Below, one piece after another: positions 1 to 8,226 of a DNA stretch of 51,224 bases. This DNA comes from WANQ01 sp964448055. GTDB taxonomy: Archaea > Thermoproteota > Thermoprotei_A > Sulfolobales > WANQ01. The notes beneath the pieces were generated by a model. It searched no databases and was not told the DNA's origin. It saw only the letters and a list, made by a program, of their open reading frames with translations. Where the stretch lies: the NCBI GenBank assembly GCA_964448055.1, contig CAYUVB010000007.1, positions 1-51,224 on the forward strand, read 5' to 3'. The position numbers and the translations under genes were made by a program. Each line of letters starts with the position of its first letter. Positions within the stretch are counted from its first letter, which is position 1.

Positions 1-1
1 C

Positions 2-888
2 CCTCTTTATGGTAGAAGAACCCTATCATTAAAGCTTGGACCACTTAAACCCTGGCATCTACGCTGGTTCCTACCATCATATACTAGTATTGATAGAATA
101 ATAGTATACGGAGTAGTCGGGGGTATACCATACTATCTTAGATTATTCAAAGACAACATACCCGTTTACGAGAACATTAAAAACTATTCTTATACAAGAA
201 CTCGCTACTCTATAACGAAGTAGACTTCATGTTAAGAGAAGAATTCCGTAATCCCTCAACATATAGTAGGATAATAAAAGCAGTAGCACAGGGATACAAT
301 ACGCTTGGAAAGATAAGTGATTTCACAGGTATAGCTAAAACACACCTAACAAGCTACCTCGAAATACTCGAGAGAATAGGATTCATAGAGTATAAGCGAC
401 CACTATGGAGTAAGAGAGGATACTATACCGTAAGGGACTATCTCCTAAGATTCTACTACAATATTATAGACGACGTAAAAGAACTAGTAGAACTAGAACA
501 AACAGATACTGCATACAATGAAGTACAAGCTAGACTAGACAACTACATGGGGAAAGTATTCGAAGACATAGTATACGATCTCATACCCCTCCTAAAAGAG
601 AAAGGGCTGATAGGAGAATTCAATATGCTAGGAAAGATAGTACACAAAGGAGTGGAAGTAGACCTAGCACTCATAGACACGAGAGAGAAGAAAGCAACAC
701 TAGTAGAAGTAAAATGGGGTGAAGTAACAGATAGGGAAGCACCAAGAATAATAAATAGTTTAAAACAGAGAGCATCAAAGATAAAGAACCTAGAAGAATA
801 CACCATATCGTATACTATAATTGCACGAGAAGCTAGAGTAAAGAAATATAAGAACATAGTAGTAGACTTAAAAACACTGGAAATATGA
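2..888 (+). pseudogene. Archaeal ATPase C-terminal part (ATPase_2/DUF234 type), frameshifted and cut by the window edge
   Basis: Two frames together give the second half of an archaeal AAA-type ATPase with a C-terminal DUF234 domain. The frame starting at base 2 reads through KPWHLRWFLPSY and GGIPYYLRLF to about base 180. The frame carrying LLYNEVDFMLREEF then runs on to the stop at 888. The last 219 residues hold a winged-helix segment (TGIAKTHLTSYLEILERIGFIE) and a restriction-endonuclease-like end (GVEVDLALIDTREKK, then LVEVKWGE), as in DUF234. The two frames meet at an A5 run (179-183), where one extra A would restore a single reading frame. The Walker A region lies outside the window. 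These ATPases are common accessory genes in hyperthermophilic archaea and their cellular role is not settled. The break may be real decay or a base-call error. If the gene is broken, the downstream ATG at 229 could still give a truncated DUF234 protein. Confidence 0.75.
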
Positions 889-963
889 GGAAGGGATAGA
901 TCATAGGCAAGTACTTAGGAGGGAGCTTATCTTATCCGTCTCTAAGGCCTTAAATAAACGTAT

Positions 964-1947
964 CTATGGTTTCTTAATGTATTCCTGTACTATGTTTTTG
1001 TATAGTGGTGTTTGCCAGGCCCATTCTTTTCCTATACCTAGTTCTGTACTTGGTTTCGGCTGGGATATACTTGTGGTACGATACAGTTCTATCATTAAGC
1101 CAGCATCCTCTAATATGCGTGCTGTTTTTGGCTCAGAGTCTGGGTCCTCTACTAGGCTTTGTAGCTTACTTGGCTTGATGCTTGTTTCCTGAAGGATCTT
1201 CTTTATTTTTTCCTCGTATACGCTCATGAGCTTCTTGGTATCCCAGCTATATTCGGCTAGCTCTATTGTTAGCCTCGGGTTACCACCAGTTATACTATAT
1301 GCTTCGTCTACCCGTATACGTGGCTCGAGTTGTTCTATGAATTCTTCATAGCTCCCATAGTCCATGTTCCATATTAGTGATACCCGTGTATACGTATGTC
1401 TTACAAGTATTCTCTTAGAGGCTCCCTCAGAAGTAGTAATTACTACCAATAGTTTATTGGTGTACTCTGATGCCTTCCATGAAATCCACTCGTATACGAG
1501 CTTAGTATATCTATCAACATTTTCTAGGCCTATAGCCTTGTATACATCGTCGATTACTATGAATAATCCATTACCAAGACTCTTCAACTTAACCCATATC
1601 TTATCTACAATTAGCTGAACTATGTTGGAGAGAATACTTGGCAAAGGGCCACCTATATCCCTTAATAAGTCCCTGATAATACTGTTTATCACGGGTCCTC
1701 GGAATTCTAATGCTTTAGCAACATTGTACTCTAATGCGTTAATATATAGTGAGGTATAGTTCTTAGAACCAAGCCTCCGCGTGAGATATCTCATGAGAGT
1801 AGTTTTCCCGCATCCCTCAGGACCGTAGATAATTAATGGGAAATGATTAAATCTATCAATAAGGCTTTCTAGAACACTTTCCTCAACAAGACGATTTGAA
1901 TAACAGATAACCCTACCGAGTATTCTCAAAGTAAACCTACAATCCAA
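964..1947 (-). CDS. Archaeal AAA+ ATPase (ATPase_2-like), P-loop NTPase
   Basis: This 327-residue protein has a clear Walker A motif (GPEGCGKTT, about residues 41-49) and a Walker B motif (GLFIVIDDV, about residues 127-135). Near residue 220 it has an arginine- and glycine-containing segment (SITGGNPRLTIELAEYSW) typical of the sensor-2 part of archaeal ATPases of the STAND/MNS clade. It lacks the DUF234 nuclease-like end seen in the neighbouring ATPase. The gene points towards that broken ATPase, and about 75 bases separate the two stops. Members of this family are lineage-specific accessory genes, and a precise function cannot be read from the sequence. The ATG start is followed within 40 residues by the P-loop, as is usual for the family. 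Confidence 0.8.
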   Translation of the reverse strand: MDCRFTLRILGRVICYSNRLVEESVLESLIDRFNHFPLIIYGPEGCGKTTLMRYLTRRLGSKNYTSLYINALEYNVAKALEFRGPVINSIIRDLLRDIGGPLPSILSNIVQLIVDKIWVKLKSLGNGLFIVIDDVYKAIGLENVDRYTKLVYEWISWKASEYTNKLLVVITTSEGASKRILVRHTYTRVSLIWNMDYGSYEEFIEQLEPRIRVDEAYSITGGNPRLTIELAEYSWDTKKLMSVYEEKIKKILQETSIKPSKLQSLVEDPDSEPKTARILEDAGLMIELYRTTSISQPKPSTELGIGKEWAWQTPLYKNIVQEYIKKP

Positions 1948-2250
1948 TCCAGTAAACCCTAGTCACGATATAGTTTCGGGGAATATACTAAAATAACGCT
2001 AGCGTATCTGTTGACAATAAGTTATTGGGTTTAACAAACATATAGTTAATCTCCACGTACAACTATACCTTCATAGATAATACTATCCTAAACAGAATAC
2101 TTGTCACCATCATTTATGTAGCATGTTAAACAAGAGATAGGGGATTAGTTGCAGTAGCTACTAGATAAACTAGGGCAAGAGGTTAACAGTAAGTTTTCAT
2201 AGTAGACAGAAAGGTTAAGGATATTACTATGCTAGCATTGGTGTACTTGT
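1948..2250. other. Intergenic region, no gene seen
   Basis: About 300 AT-rich bases lie between the ATPase start and the glycosyltransferase stop. I see no ORF with a plausible protein sequence, no tRNA and no long inverted repeat. The left part must hold the promoter of the leftward ATPase gene. Confidence 0.5.
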
Positions 2251-3447
2251 TTATTCTGTTGGTGTTAGTGTTCTTGGTGGTGTTATTGATTTTACTTTTA
2301 CTTTTTTCTTGAGTAGCCTCATGTATAGGTTTAGATGTCTTTGGGCCATTCTATGCCATTGTGTTCTTACTGCATAGCTGTATAGGAAGCTCATGTACGG
2401 TACTACTATGTCGTAATTCTTTACCACCCATCTTAATATCCGAGCTAGTGCTTGTGGGTTATCTGGTGATACGGTTAACTTGGGTGCATGCTGGTATAGT
2501 TCTATGAGCTTTGGTACACGGGTTCCTATTATTGGCTTCAGACTACCCATTGATAGGTGTAGCATTCCGCTTACGCTATAGAATTTCACGCTCCTATATG
2601 GTAGTAGGATTATATCTGCTAAAGCATTTAATTCAAGTATCTCGTTGCTATCTAGGTATCTTTCCCAGAAGATGAAGTTGACGAGCCTGTCTATTCCTTC
2701 CAGGTACTCGAGTACCCGTTTATCCCATACCTCGCCTGCTACTATCACTGTTAAGTCTTTTTTACCCATACGTAGTATTCTAAGTGATTCCAACAGTATG
2801 TCTAGTCCTTTATCTCGTTTAAGGAATCCTGGTATTACTGTTATAGGTCCATGTATTTTTTCTTCACTTAATCCTAGGTCTTCTAGCAGTCTCCTCCTAG
2901 GGTAGCCTAGGTAGGGGTTAAGTAGTGTACCATGAGGTATTCTCTCTATACGGTAGGGGATTATACCCTGATTTCTTAGCTCGAATTCTTGTAGATGACT
3001 ATGAACTATTATTACGTCACATGTATTTAGCTTCCTCTGAAACTCTATAGTCTCCTTCTCATCAGTATATGGGTGATGTACTGTGTGTATTGTAAACACT
3101 ATCTTCTTAGCTAACCCTTCTTCACGAGCTCTTACGGTAAGTCTTAGTATCTGGTCACCGTAGCCGTACAGGCTATAATCATGTTGAACATGTAGTATAT
3201 CCGCTCCACCAATCTCAGACAATACATCTAGTACTCCGTGAAGCTTGCTACCACCTCTAGCAAACACTGGATACACATAAGCACCCGCAAAACTATCATG
3301 CCAGGGCTTGTTTCCAGAACCAGTATCAGCTATAACGTAAACCTCAACATCACGGCTAATGGACTTTAACGATGCGATAAGCATCCTAGTGTACTCAGCA
3401 ATACCACAGTGAGTTGGAGGATAAGATGATACAAAAACTACTCTCAC
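2251..3447 (-). CDS. Glycosyltransferase family 4 (GT-B fold)
   Basis: The protein is a retaining GT-B glycosyltransferase. Its N-terminal domain starts with the beta strand VRVVFVSSYPPTHCGIAEYT, where PPxxGG is replaced by PPTHCGIAEYT. It continues with the linker HVQHDYSLYG and the acceptor region FTIHTVHHPY. The C-terminal nucleotide-sugar domain has GFLKRDKGLDILLESL, the strand VIVAGE and the donor-binding region LLPYRSVKFYSVSGMLHLSMG. In this last region the usual EGFG-type glutamate motif is replaced by a serine-rich version, SVSG. I chose the GTG at 3447 because GGGTG lies 6 bases upstream and the first beta strand begins there. An ATG at 3516 would add 23 residues. Related proteins build surface glycans or glycolipids. 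The sugar and acceptor cannot be inferred here. Confidence 0.85.
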   Translation of the reverse strand: MRVVFVSSYPPTHCGIAEYTRMLIASLKSISRDVEVYVIADTGSGNKPWHDSFAGAYVYPVFARGGSKLHGVLDVLSEIGGADILHVQHDYSLYGYGDQILRLTVRAREEGLAKKIVFTIHTVHHPYTDEKETIEFQRKLNTCDVIIVHSHLQEFELRNQGIIPYRIERIPHGTLLNPYLGYPRRRLLEDLGLSEEKIHGPITVIPGFLKRDKGLDILLESLRILRMGKKDLTVIVAGEVWDKRVLEYLEGIDRLVNFIFWERYLDSNEILELNALADIILLPYRSVKFYSVSGMLHLSMGSLKPIIGTRVPKLIELYQHAPKLTVSPDNPQALARILRWVVKNYDIVVPYMSFLYSYAVRTQWHRMAQRHLNLYMRLLKKKVKVKSITPPRTLTPTE

Positions 3448-3583
3448 ACACAAAACACCCAAAGATAAGTATAGCTCTTTCAGAATATCTAATTTTATCC
3501 CAACACCATCCCCCATAACAGCATAAGCCTAAAACGAGACCACTAAATACACCCAATACGTATAGATGTATCACGGTGATCTC

Positions 3584-3958
3584 ATGGAGTACGTATCTCT
3601 GATTAGGGAAATAGGATTTGGAGTTGATCTAGTCGAGGGTAGAGATGATAAAGCTGTTAGAAGAGCTATACACGATATAATCCACAGAGTCGCCATACCA
3701 TACCTCAGGGAAGCAGGCCTAGACTTATCCAGTATACTACTAAGGATCCTAATATTCACCCCGAACCCAGATAAAGTAGAAGACAACGTAATAGTCAACG
3801 AGCTACCCTTAAAATTCGGCAAGATAATCATAGAAAAACATGCAGGCGGAGCACAATTCGACAACACTATAGCATCAATAGTAGTCCTAGAAATAAACAT
3901 ACCCAAGCAAACACTACACCAATACCGGCAAGCTTCATCTGATGCTCAACGCTGTTGA
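3584..3958 (+). CDS. Small conserved-looking protein of unknown function
   Basis: I do not recognise this protein of about 124 residues. It is acidic to neutral, has no membrane segment, and appears to mix helices with two hydrophobic strands (SSILLRILIFTPN and TIASIVVLEINI). I prefer the ATG at 3584 because a GGTGAT ribosome binding site sits at 3575-3580. The ATG at 3566 would add six residues and overlaps that site. The gene is divergent from the glycosyltransferase and converges with the aminotransferase, whose stop is only six bases away. It has no evident operon partner. Codon use and composition look native. Confidence 0.6.
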   Translation: MEYVSLIREIGFGVDLVEGRDDKAVRRAIHDIIHRVAIPYLREAGLDLSSILLRILIFTPNPDKVEDNVIVNELPLKFGKIIIEKHAGGAQFDNTIASIVVLEINIPKQTLHQYRQASSDAQRC

Positions 3959-3963
3959 GTGTA

Positions 3964-5115
3964 TCAACTCTTTATTATCTTAGTTAGTCTTTCAACGGCT
4001 TCGGCTAGGTCTTCTTCATCGTTGTAGAAATGTGGTGAGAATCTGAGGAGTCCTCTCCTTATACTCACAACTATCTTTCTCCCATTTCCACGGGTAAGTT
4101 TCTCAGCTACTTCACCTATGTCTTTGCCTACTATCTTAACGGTTACTATGGAGCCCCTCTTCTCCTGTTCTACTGGTGTGACTAGCTTAACGTTTGGCAA
4201 GTTCTCGAGTTCTTCGATGAGGTACTGGGTTATCTTCATGTTATGGTCGTATATTGCGTCTATGCCTAGGCGTAGGAGGTATTCTATCGACTTGGCCATA
4301 CCTAGCTTAGCACAATACGCACTAGTACTATACTCGAACTTCCTAGCCGTATCAGCGTACTGGATCTCAGTTGATACATCGAGAGACCACATATCTTTAA
4401 CCGACCGCCACCCTACAAGCCCTGGCTCCAGCTCCTCATAGAGATCCCTCCTAATGTATGCTACAGCAGCACCCATAGGCCCTATGAGCCACTTATAGCT
4501 ACCTGTAATGTAGACGTCGACATCCAGCGACTTGACATCCAATGGTATGTATCCAGCTGCTTGTACGCCATCAACAATTAGTAGGGCGCCCACCTCGTGG
4601 GCTCTCTCAGCAATAGCTCTAAGATCGAACCTCTGCCCAGTCAAGAACTCTACATGGCTCAAACAGACAGCCCTAACCCCCCTATCTATCCTTGAGAGAA
4701 CCTCGTCCTCATCAACCAAGTAGTCCTTAGCCCTAATCAGCTCAACCCTCCACCCCTTCTCCTTACCCACCCTCACCCAAGGATAAACAACTGTTGGAAA
4801 CTCAACGTCAGTCGATAAGATCCTACCGTCCCTCCTAAGCGCCCAAGCTATAGAGTTCAACGCCTCAGTTACACTACTGAACACAGCAACCTCATCCACA
4901 CCACAACCAAACAGCTTGGACGCAGTACTCCTCAACACCTCGTAAACCATAGCCTCCTTCTCCTCATCCAAGTAGACAGTACCCTCAGAGAGCACACCCT
5001 CCAAGAACTCCATCACAGCCCTGATAACAGGCTTAGGTGTTAAACCAATACTCGCCGTGTTCAAGTAAACATACTTCTCTAAAGCAGGAAAATCACCTAG
5101 AAGATCCCTTCTCAA
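3964..5115 (-). CDS. Class V aminotransferase (PLP-dependent, SufS/isopenicillin-epimerase-like)
   Basis: This 383-residue fold-type I PLP enzyme has the family landmarks in order: LNTASIGLTPKPV at the start, the cofactor aspartate in IVDGVQAAGYIPLDV (Asp182), and the Schiff-base lysine in TGSYKWLIGP (Lys208). The C-terminal domain ends in RRGLLRFSPHFYNDEEDL, a substrate-carboxylate-binding region. The cysteine loop (RxGxHC) that true cysteine desulfurases use is absent, and no SufU, IscU or other Fe-S gene is nearby. The exact amino-acid substrate is therefore open. Kynureninase-like, serine-glyoxylate-like and selenocysteine-lyase-like reactions all remain possible. The gene stands alone, downstream of the distal end of the CRISPR array. 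Confidence 0.85.
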   Translation of the reverse strand: MRRDLLGDFPALEKYVYLNTASIGLTPKPVIRAVMEFLEGVLSEGTVYLDEEKEAMVYEVLRSTASKLFGCGVDEVAVFSSVTEALNSIAWALRRDGRILSTDVEFPTVVYPWVRVGKEKGWRVELIRAKDYLVDEDEVLSRIDRGVRAVCLSHVEFLTGQRFDLRAIAERAHEVGALLIVDGVQAAGYIPLDVKSLDVDVYITGSYKWLIGPMGAAVAYIRRDLYEELEPGLVGWRSVKDMWSLDVSTEIQYADTARKFEYSTSAYCAKLGMAKSIEYLLRLGIDAIYDHNMKITQYLIEELENLPNVKLVTPVEQEKRGSIVTVKIVGKDIGEVAEKLTRGNGRKIVVSIRRGLLRFSPHFYNDEEDLAEAVERLTKIIKS

Positions 5116-5229
5116 AAGACACCCCCAAGAAATAACCCAACAAAATTAAATAAATTTCTGCTCCCTAGTAGGACACCCTCATCATACAGCAACTTACCAA
5201 AGCATACACAAAGAACTCTTCCAACTCTT

Positions 5230-6949
5230 TTTCCAATTCTTTTCTAGTTTTATGCTCCCTTATTCCTATAAGCTATGTAGCCTAGTAGGTAAGCAGCCTT
5301 TCAATTCTTTTCTAGTTTTACGGCAATAGCTGTTAAAAACTCTACGTTATCACTATTGTCTCTAATCTTTCAATTCTTTTCTAGTTTTACACGCTGCTCT
5401 TCTTTACGTTGGTGTCAGGTGTGCTGCTTTCTATCTTTCAATTCTTTTCTAGTTTTACCATAGGAGCAGCAACTATATCCGTCAAGGGCAGGCTGGACTT
5501 TCAATTCTTTTCTAGTTTTACGGGACACCATCAGACCTTGCACTGGGACACCATCAGAACCATGAGCTTTCAATTCTTTTCTAGTTTTACAATCCACACA
5601 TATCACACCATTGAGACCTGGAAACCATAGAGCATCTTTCAATTCTTTTCTAGTTTTACTAAATGGTTTACGGAATGGTTCAACGAATTCACTATTATAT
5701 TAACTTTCAATTCTTTTCTAGTTTTACTTAGGAGAAAACGGCAGAGGAACCCTAGAAACAGCATTCCTTTCAATTCTTTTCTAGTTTTACGCAGGCATCG
5801 AGATACATGAGAAGAGAGCTACATCGAAGAGCTCCTTTCAATTCTTTTCTAGTTTTACGTTATTACTAGGGCCTTTCCTTGTGCTCGGACCTTGGCTGCA
5901 ACTTTCAATTCTTTTCTAGTTTTACAGTATTCCACCTTTGCCCCAATACGCTATTTCTCCTACCTGTATCTTTCAATTCTTTTCTAGTTTTACCCATAAA
6001 GGATTACTGAATGGTTATATCGAGGATACCATAACTTTCAATTCTTTTCTAGTTTTACGTAACTGATATAACCATTGGACTAGTAAGATTCTACTATCAC
6101 TTTCAATTCTTTTCTAGTTTTACCCCCATACCTCCCTTACCTTGAAGCACAGCTCACCCTTGTAACTTTCAATTCTTTTCTAGTTTTACATAACCACTAT
6201 ATTCAAGGCCATTAGAGGAGGGCTAAGCTAAAGCTTTCAATTCTTTTCTAGTTTTACNNNNNNNNNNNNNNNNNNNNNNNNNNNNNNNNNNNNNNNNNNN
6301 NNNNNNNNNNNNNNNNNNNNNNNNNNNNNNNNNNNNNNNNNNNNNNNNNNNNNNNNNTCAAGGCCATTAGAGGAGGGCTAAGCTAAAGCTTTCAATTCTT
6401 TTCTAGTTTTACCTGTCGGGTGGAACCCGCAGAGTAAATGCGAGCCGTAATTTCATTTCTTTCAATTCTTTTCTAGTTTTACTACCCCTATACTTATTAT
6501 CTCTTCTATCATAATTATTAACGCTTTCAATTCTTTTCTAGTTTTACGGAATCATATAAGCCATAATCCTATAGGCCTTCCTTAGCTGCACTTTCAATTC
6601 TTTTCTAGTTTTACATAACCACTATATTCAAGGCCATTAGAGGAGGGCTAAGCTAAAGCTTTCAATTCTTTTCTAGTTTTACAGTAGCCCAAATAGCCGG
6701 TGGAATACTCGTTGGAGCCGGGGTCCTCTTTCAATTCTTTTCTAGTTTTACTTTGGAACAAATCAAATGCATAACAGACCTCAGTTGCAGGTATGCTTTC
6801 AATTCTTTTCTAGTTTTACCTGCAGAATAGTACTGCTTGGTTCAGCACGTATACTCCGTCTTTCAATTCTTTTCTAGTTTTACCACAATATTTGCACACA
6901 CAGATATCGGCGGCTTCATTAGAGTCTTTCAATTCTTTTCTAGTTTTAC
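5230..6949 (-). CRISPR. CRISPR array, 24-base repeat, 25 repeats visible, transcribed on the minus strand
   Basis: A 24-base repeat (plus strand CTTTCAATTC, then TTTTCTAGTTTTAC) occurs 25 times, at 5230, 5298, 5367, 5435, 5498, 5567, 5636, 5704, 5767, 5835, 5902, 5970, 6035, 6100, 6166 and 6234, then, after the N gap, at 6389, 6459, 6524, 6591, 6659, 6728, 6796, 6860 and 6926. Spacers are 39-46 bases. The reverse complement ends in ATTGAAAG, the known 8-base crRNA 5' handle of Sulfolobales-type I-A/III systems. Transcription is therefore leftwards and the leader lies on the high-coordinate side. The repeat at 5230 has three mismatches, including its terminal base, as expected for the oldest, leader-distal repeat. 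Because of the 100-base gap the true spacer number is unknown. One spacer is present three times. Confidence 0.98.
6258..6357. other. Assembly gap of 100 N inside the CRISPR array
   Basis: Exactly 100 N start directly after a complete repeat and end inside a copy of the same spacer that precedes the gap. The round number suggests a placeholder, so the missing length is not known. Confidence 0.97.
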
Positions 6950-7200
6950 TGCACAGTTCTTTGTGTTTAGATTTATCTCTGTATTCTTTCTTTCACGGCT
7001 TAGTATTTAAGTATATCTTCTATGCTTGGTTTACTTAGTTTTAATAACTTATGTAAAGTCTAGTGTTTTATAACAATTCTATGTTGCAGTGTAATCAGTT
7101 TTCATTAATTACTTTATTGAGCTAATTTTCATAACTAAAATGTGCTCACAGATATGGATTTATTGCTTGATCGATGTAGTTATATTGTATTCTACTTATC
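6950..7200 (-). promoter_or_regulatory. CRISPR leader with candidate promoter
   Basis: The AT-rich, gene-free stretch next to the newest repeat is the leader by position and polarity. On the minus strand a TATA-like box (TACTTAAATAC, 7003-7013) would place the transcript start near 6976-6980, about 30 bases before the first repeat. The octamer AGTGTAAT at 7088-7095 and the hexamer TAGTGT at 7061-7066 resemble half of the palindrome found in the csa1 upstream region. They may therefore be contact sites for Csa3. The rest of the region up to the csa3 stop (7201-7354) holds no gene that I can support. Confidence 0.7.
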
Positions 7201-7354
7201 GAGACACGTTATTCTCTTTATAGGTTGTGGTCTATTAATGTGTTTTTGACGCTTTTATGCAAAGCTCTATGATGTAGTAATGTGGCTATATTACCATAAC
7301 GTAGGTCATGGCTTGATTGGTGTGTATCAAAAAGAAAGGTGTGGATTTGTGTTT

Positions 7355-7990
7355 TTATATTATTAGCTTTGCCCATTGCGTTGGATATACGGCAGCTTTT
7401 CTTCCTTTTTGTATTATTAGTTCGTTTCTTTTTAGCTGATTTATGTAGTTTTTCATTGTTTTGGGTGTTTTGTTGTGTGTTTTTGCTAGTTCTTCTATTG
7501 TTATTCCTGGGTTTTCTATGATTGTTTGTAGTATCTTTTTCTTTTCCTCGGTTAGCGGGTTGTGTATTAGTTTTATTATTTGGTGTGGTATTCTTATTTC
7601 CCATGGTTCTTCTGTTTCTGGTTGTATGTATATTTCTACTTGTTTCTTGGTTGCTAGTAGTATTAGTAGGGTTATTGTTGCTAGTAGTCTGTTTCCTCCG
7701 GTTAGGTCTAAGATTATTGGTTGGGGTTGTTTTCTTAATTCACGTGTTATCGTTGTTATTGTTTCGTCTATGTTTGTTTGTGGTACTTGTATTAGTTTTG
7801 GTTGGTTTAGCCCTATTTTTGATAAGTAGGCTTCTAGGTTTAGGTATGCTCTCTTTAACGCCCCTGCAAGTGGTGATGGAGATATTAGTACTATTGCGTC
7901 TAGTCTTGTTGCATGACTTCTATGTAGTCTCCTTATTATGTAGTCTTCGTGGTATCCTAGGATGAATAGGAATGTTCTATGAGTATACAA
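7355..7990 (-). CDS. csa3: Csa3-type CRISPR transcription regulator (CARF + winged helix)
   Basis: The protein has 211 residues. The N-terminal CARF domain begins FLFILGYHEDYIIRRL and contains the strand and turn PIILDLTGGNRLL (about residues 92-104), which matches the ligand-binding DLTGG loop of Csa3 proteins. The C-terminal third is a winged helix (EEKKKILQTIIENPGITIEELAKTHNKTPKTMKNYINQLKRNELI) that should bind DNA. The start is TTG, with GGAG seven bases upstream. In Sulfolobus, Csa3 proteins control adaptation genes and CRISPR transcription, and their CARF domain senses cyclic oligoadenylate. Here the gene lies between the leader and the divergent adaptation operon, so it can act on both. 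No cyclic-oligoadenylate synthase (cas10) is in the window. Confidence 0.9.
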   Translation of the reverse strand: MYTHRTFLFILGYHEDYIIRRLHRSHATRLDAIVLISPSPLAGALKRAYLNLEAYLSKIGLNQPKLIQVPQTNIDETITTITRELRKQPQPIILDLTGGNRLLATITLLILLATKKQVEIYIQPETEEPWEIRIPHQIIKLIHNPLTEEKKKILQTIIENPGITIEELAKTHNKTPKTMKNYINQLKRNELIIQKGRKAAVYPTQWAKLII

Positions 7991-8054
7991 TGTGTTTCTC
8001 CAATATATTTCTCGTTGTAGGGATTTGTAAGGCTAACTGTCATCAAAGACAATG

Positions 8055-8070
8055 TAGTGTCATTACACTA
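8055..8070. promoter_or_regulatory. Perfect palindrome, candidate Csa3 operator
   Basis: TAGTGT-CATT-ACACTA is a perfect 6+6 inverted repeat with a 4-base spacer. It lies in the 236-base interval between divergent csa3 and csa1. A T/A-rich element (TAGATATAATG, 8077-8087) follows. The dyad suits a dimeric winged-helix regulator such as Csa3. Binding is inferred, not shown. Confidence 0.45.
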
Positions 8071-8206
8071 TTCTTCTAGATATAATGCTCTCCAAGTATT
8101 ATAGATGCTCATGTTCAGTATTGCTGGGTCATTACTATGTGTTAAAGAGTTTAGGTAGGGATGTCTTTTTAGTTCTGAATGGAAAGTAATACCGATGTAC
8201 TCCTAT

Positions 8207-8220
8207 CCCCTCCATAGGGG
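8207..8220 (+). promoter_or_regulatory. Short GC hairpin covering the csa1 ribosome binding site
   Basis: CCCCT-CCAT-AGGGG can form a 5-base-pair stem with a 4-base loop. The 3' arm AGGGG is also the purine-rich stretch ending 6 bases before the csa1 ATG (8227). If it folds in the mRNA it would mask the ribosome binding site. It could also simply be an extended Shine-Dalgarno sequence. Confidence 0.3.
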
Positions 8221-8226
8221 CATATT

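Noticed and set aside
5409..5642. ORFs on both strands inside the CRISPR array
   Set aside because: They consist of repeats and spacers; the repeated peptide blocks (KTRKELK and SFQFFSSFT) arise from the repeat itself.
7218..7604. 128-residue ORF on the minus strand overlapping csa3
   Set aside because: It is a low-complexity Asn/Lys/Thr-rich shadow of csa3 in another frame, with no protein-like pattern.
7522..7965. Hydrophobic 147-residue ORF antisense to csa3
   Set aside because: Leucine/valine-rich antisense shadow of the csa3 coding sequence; no promoter or family signal.
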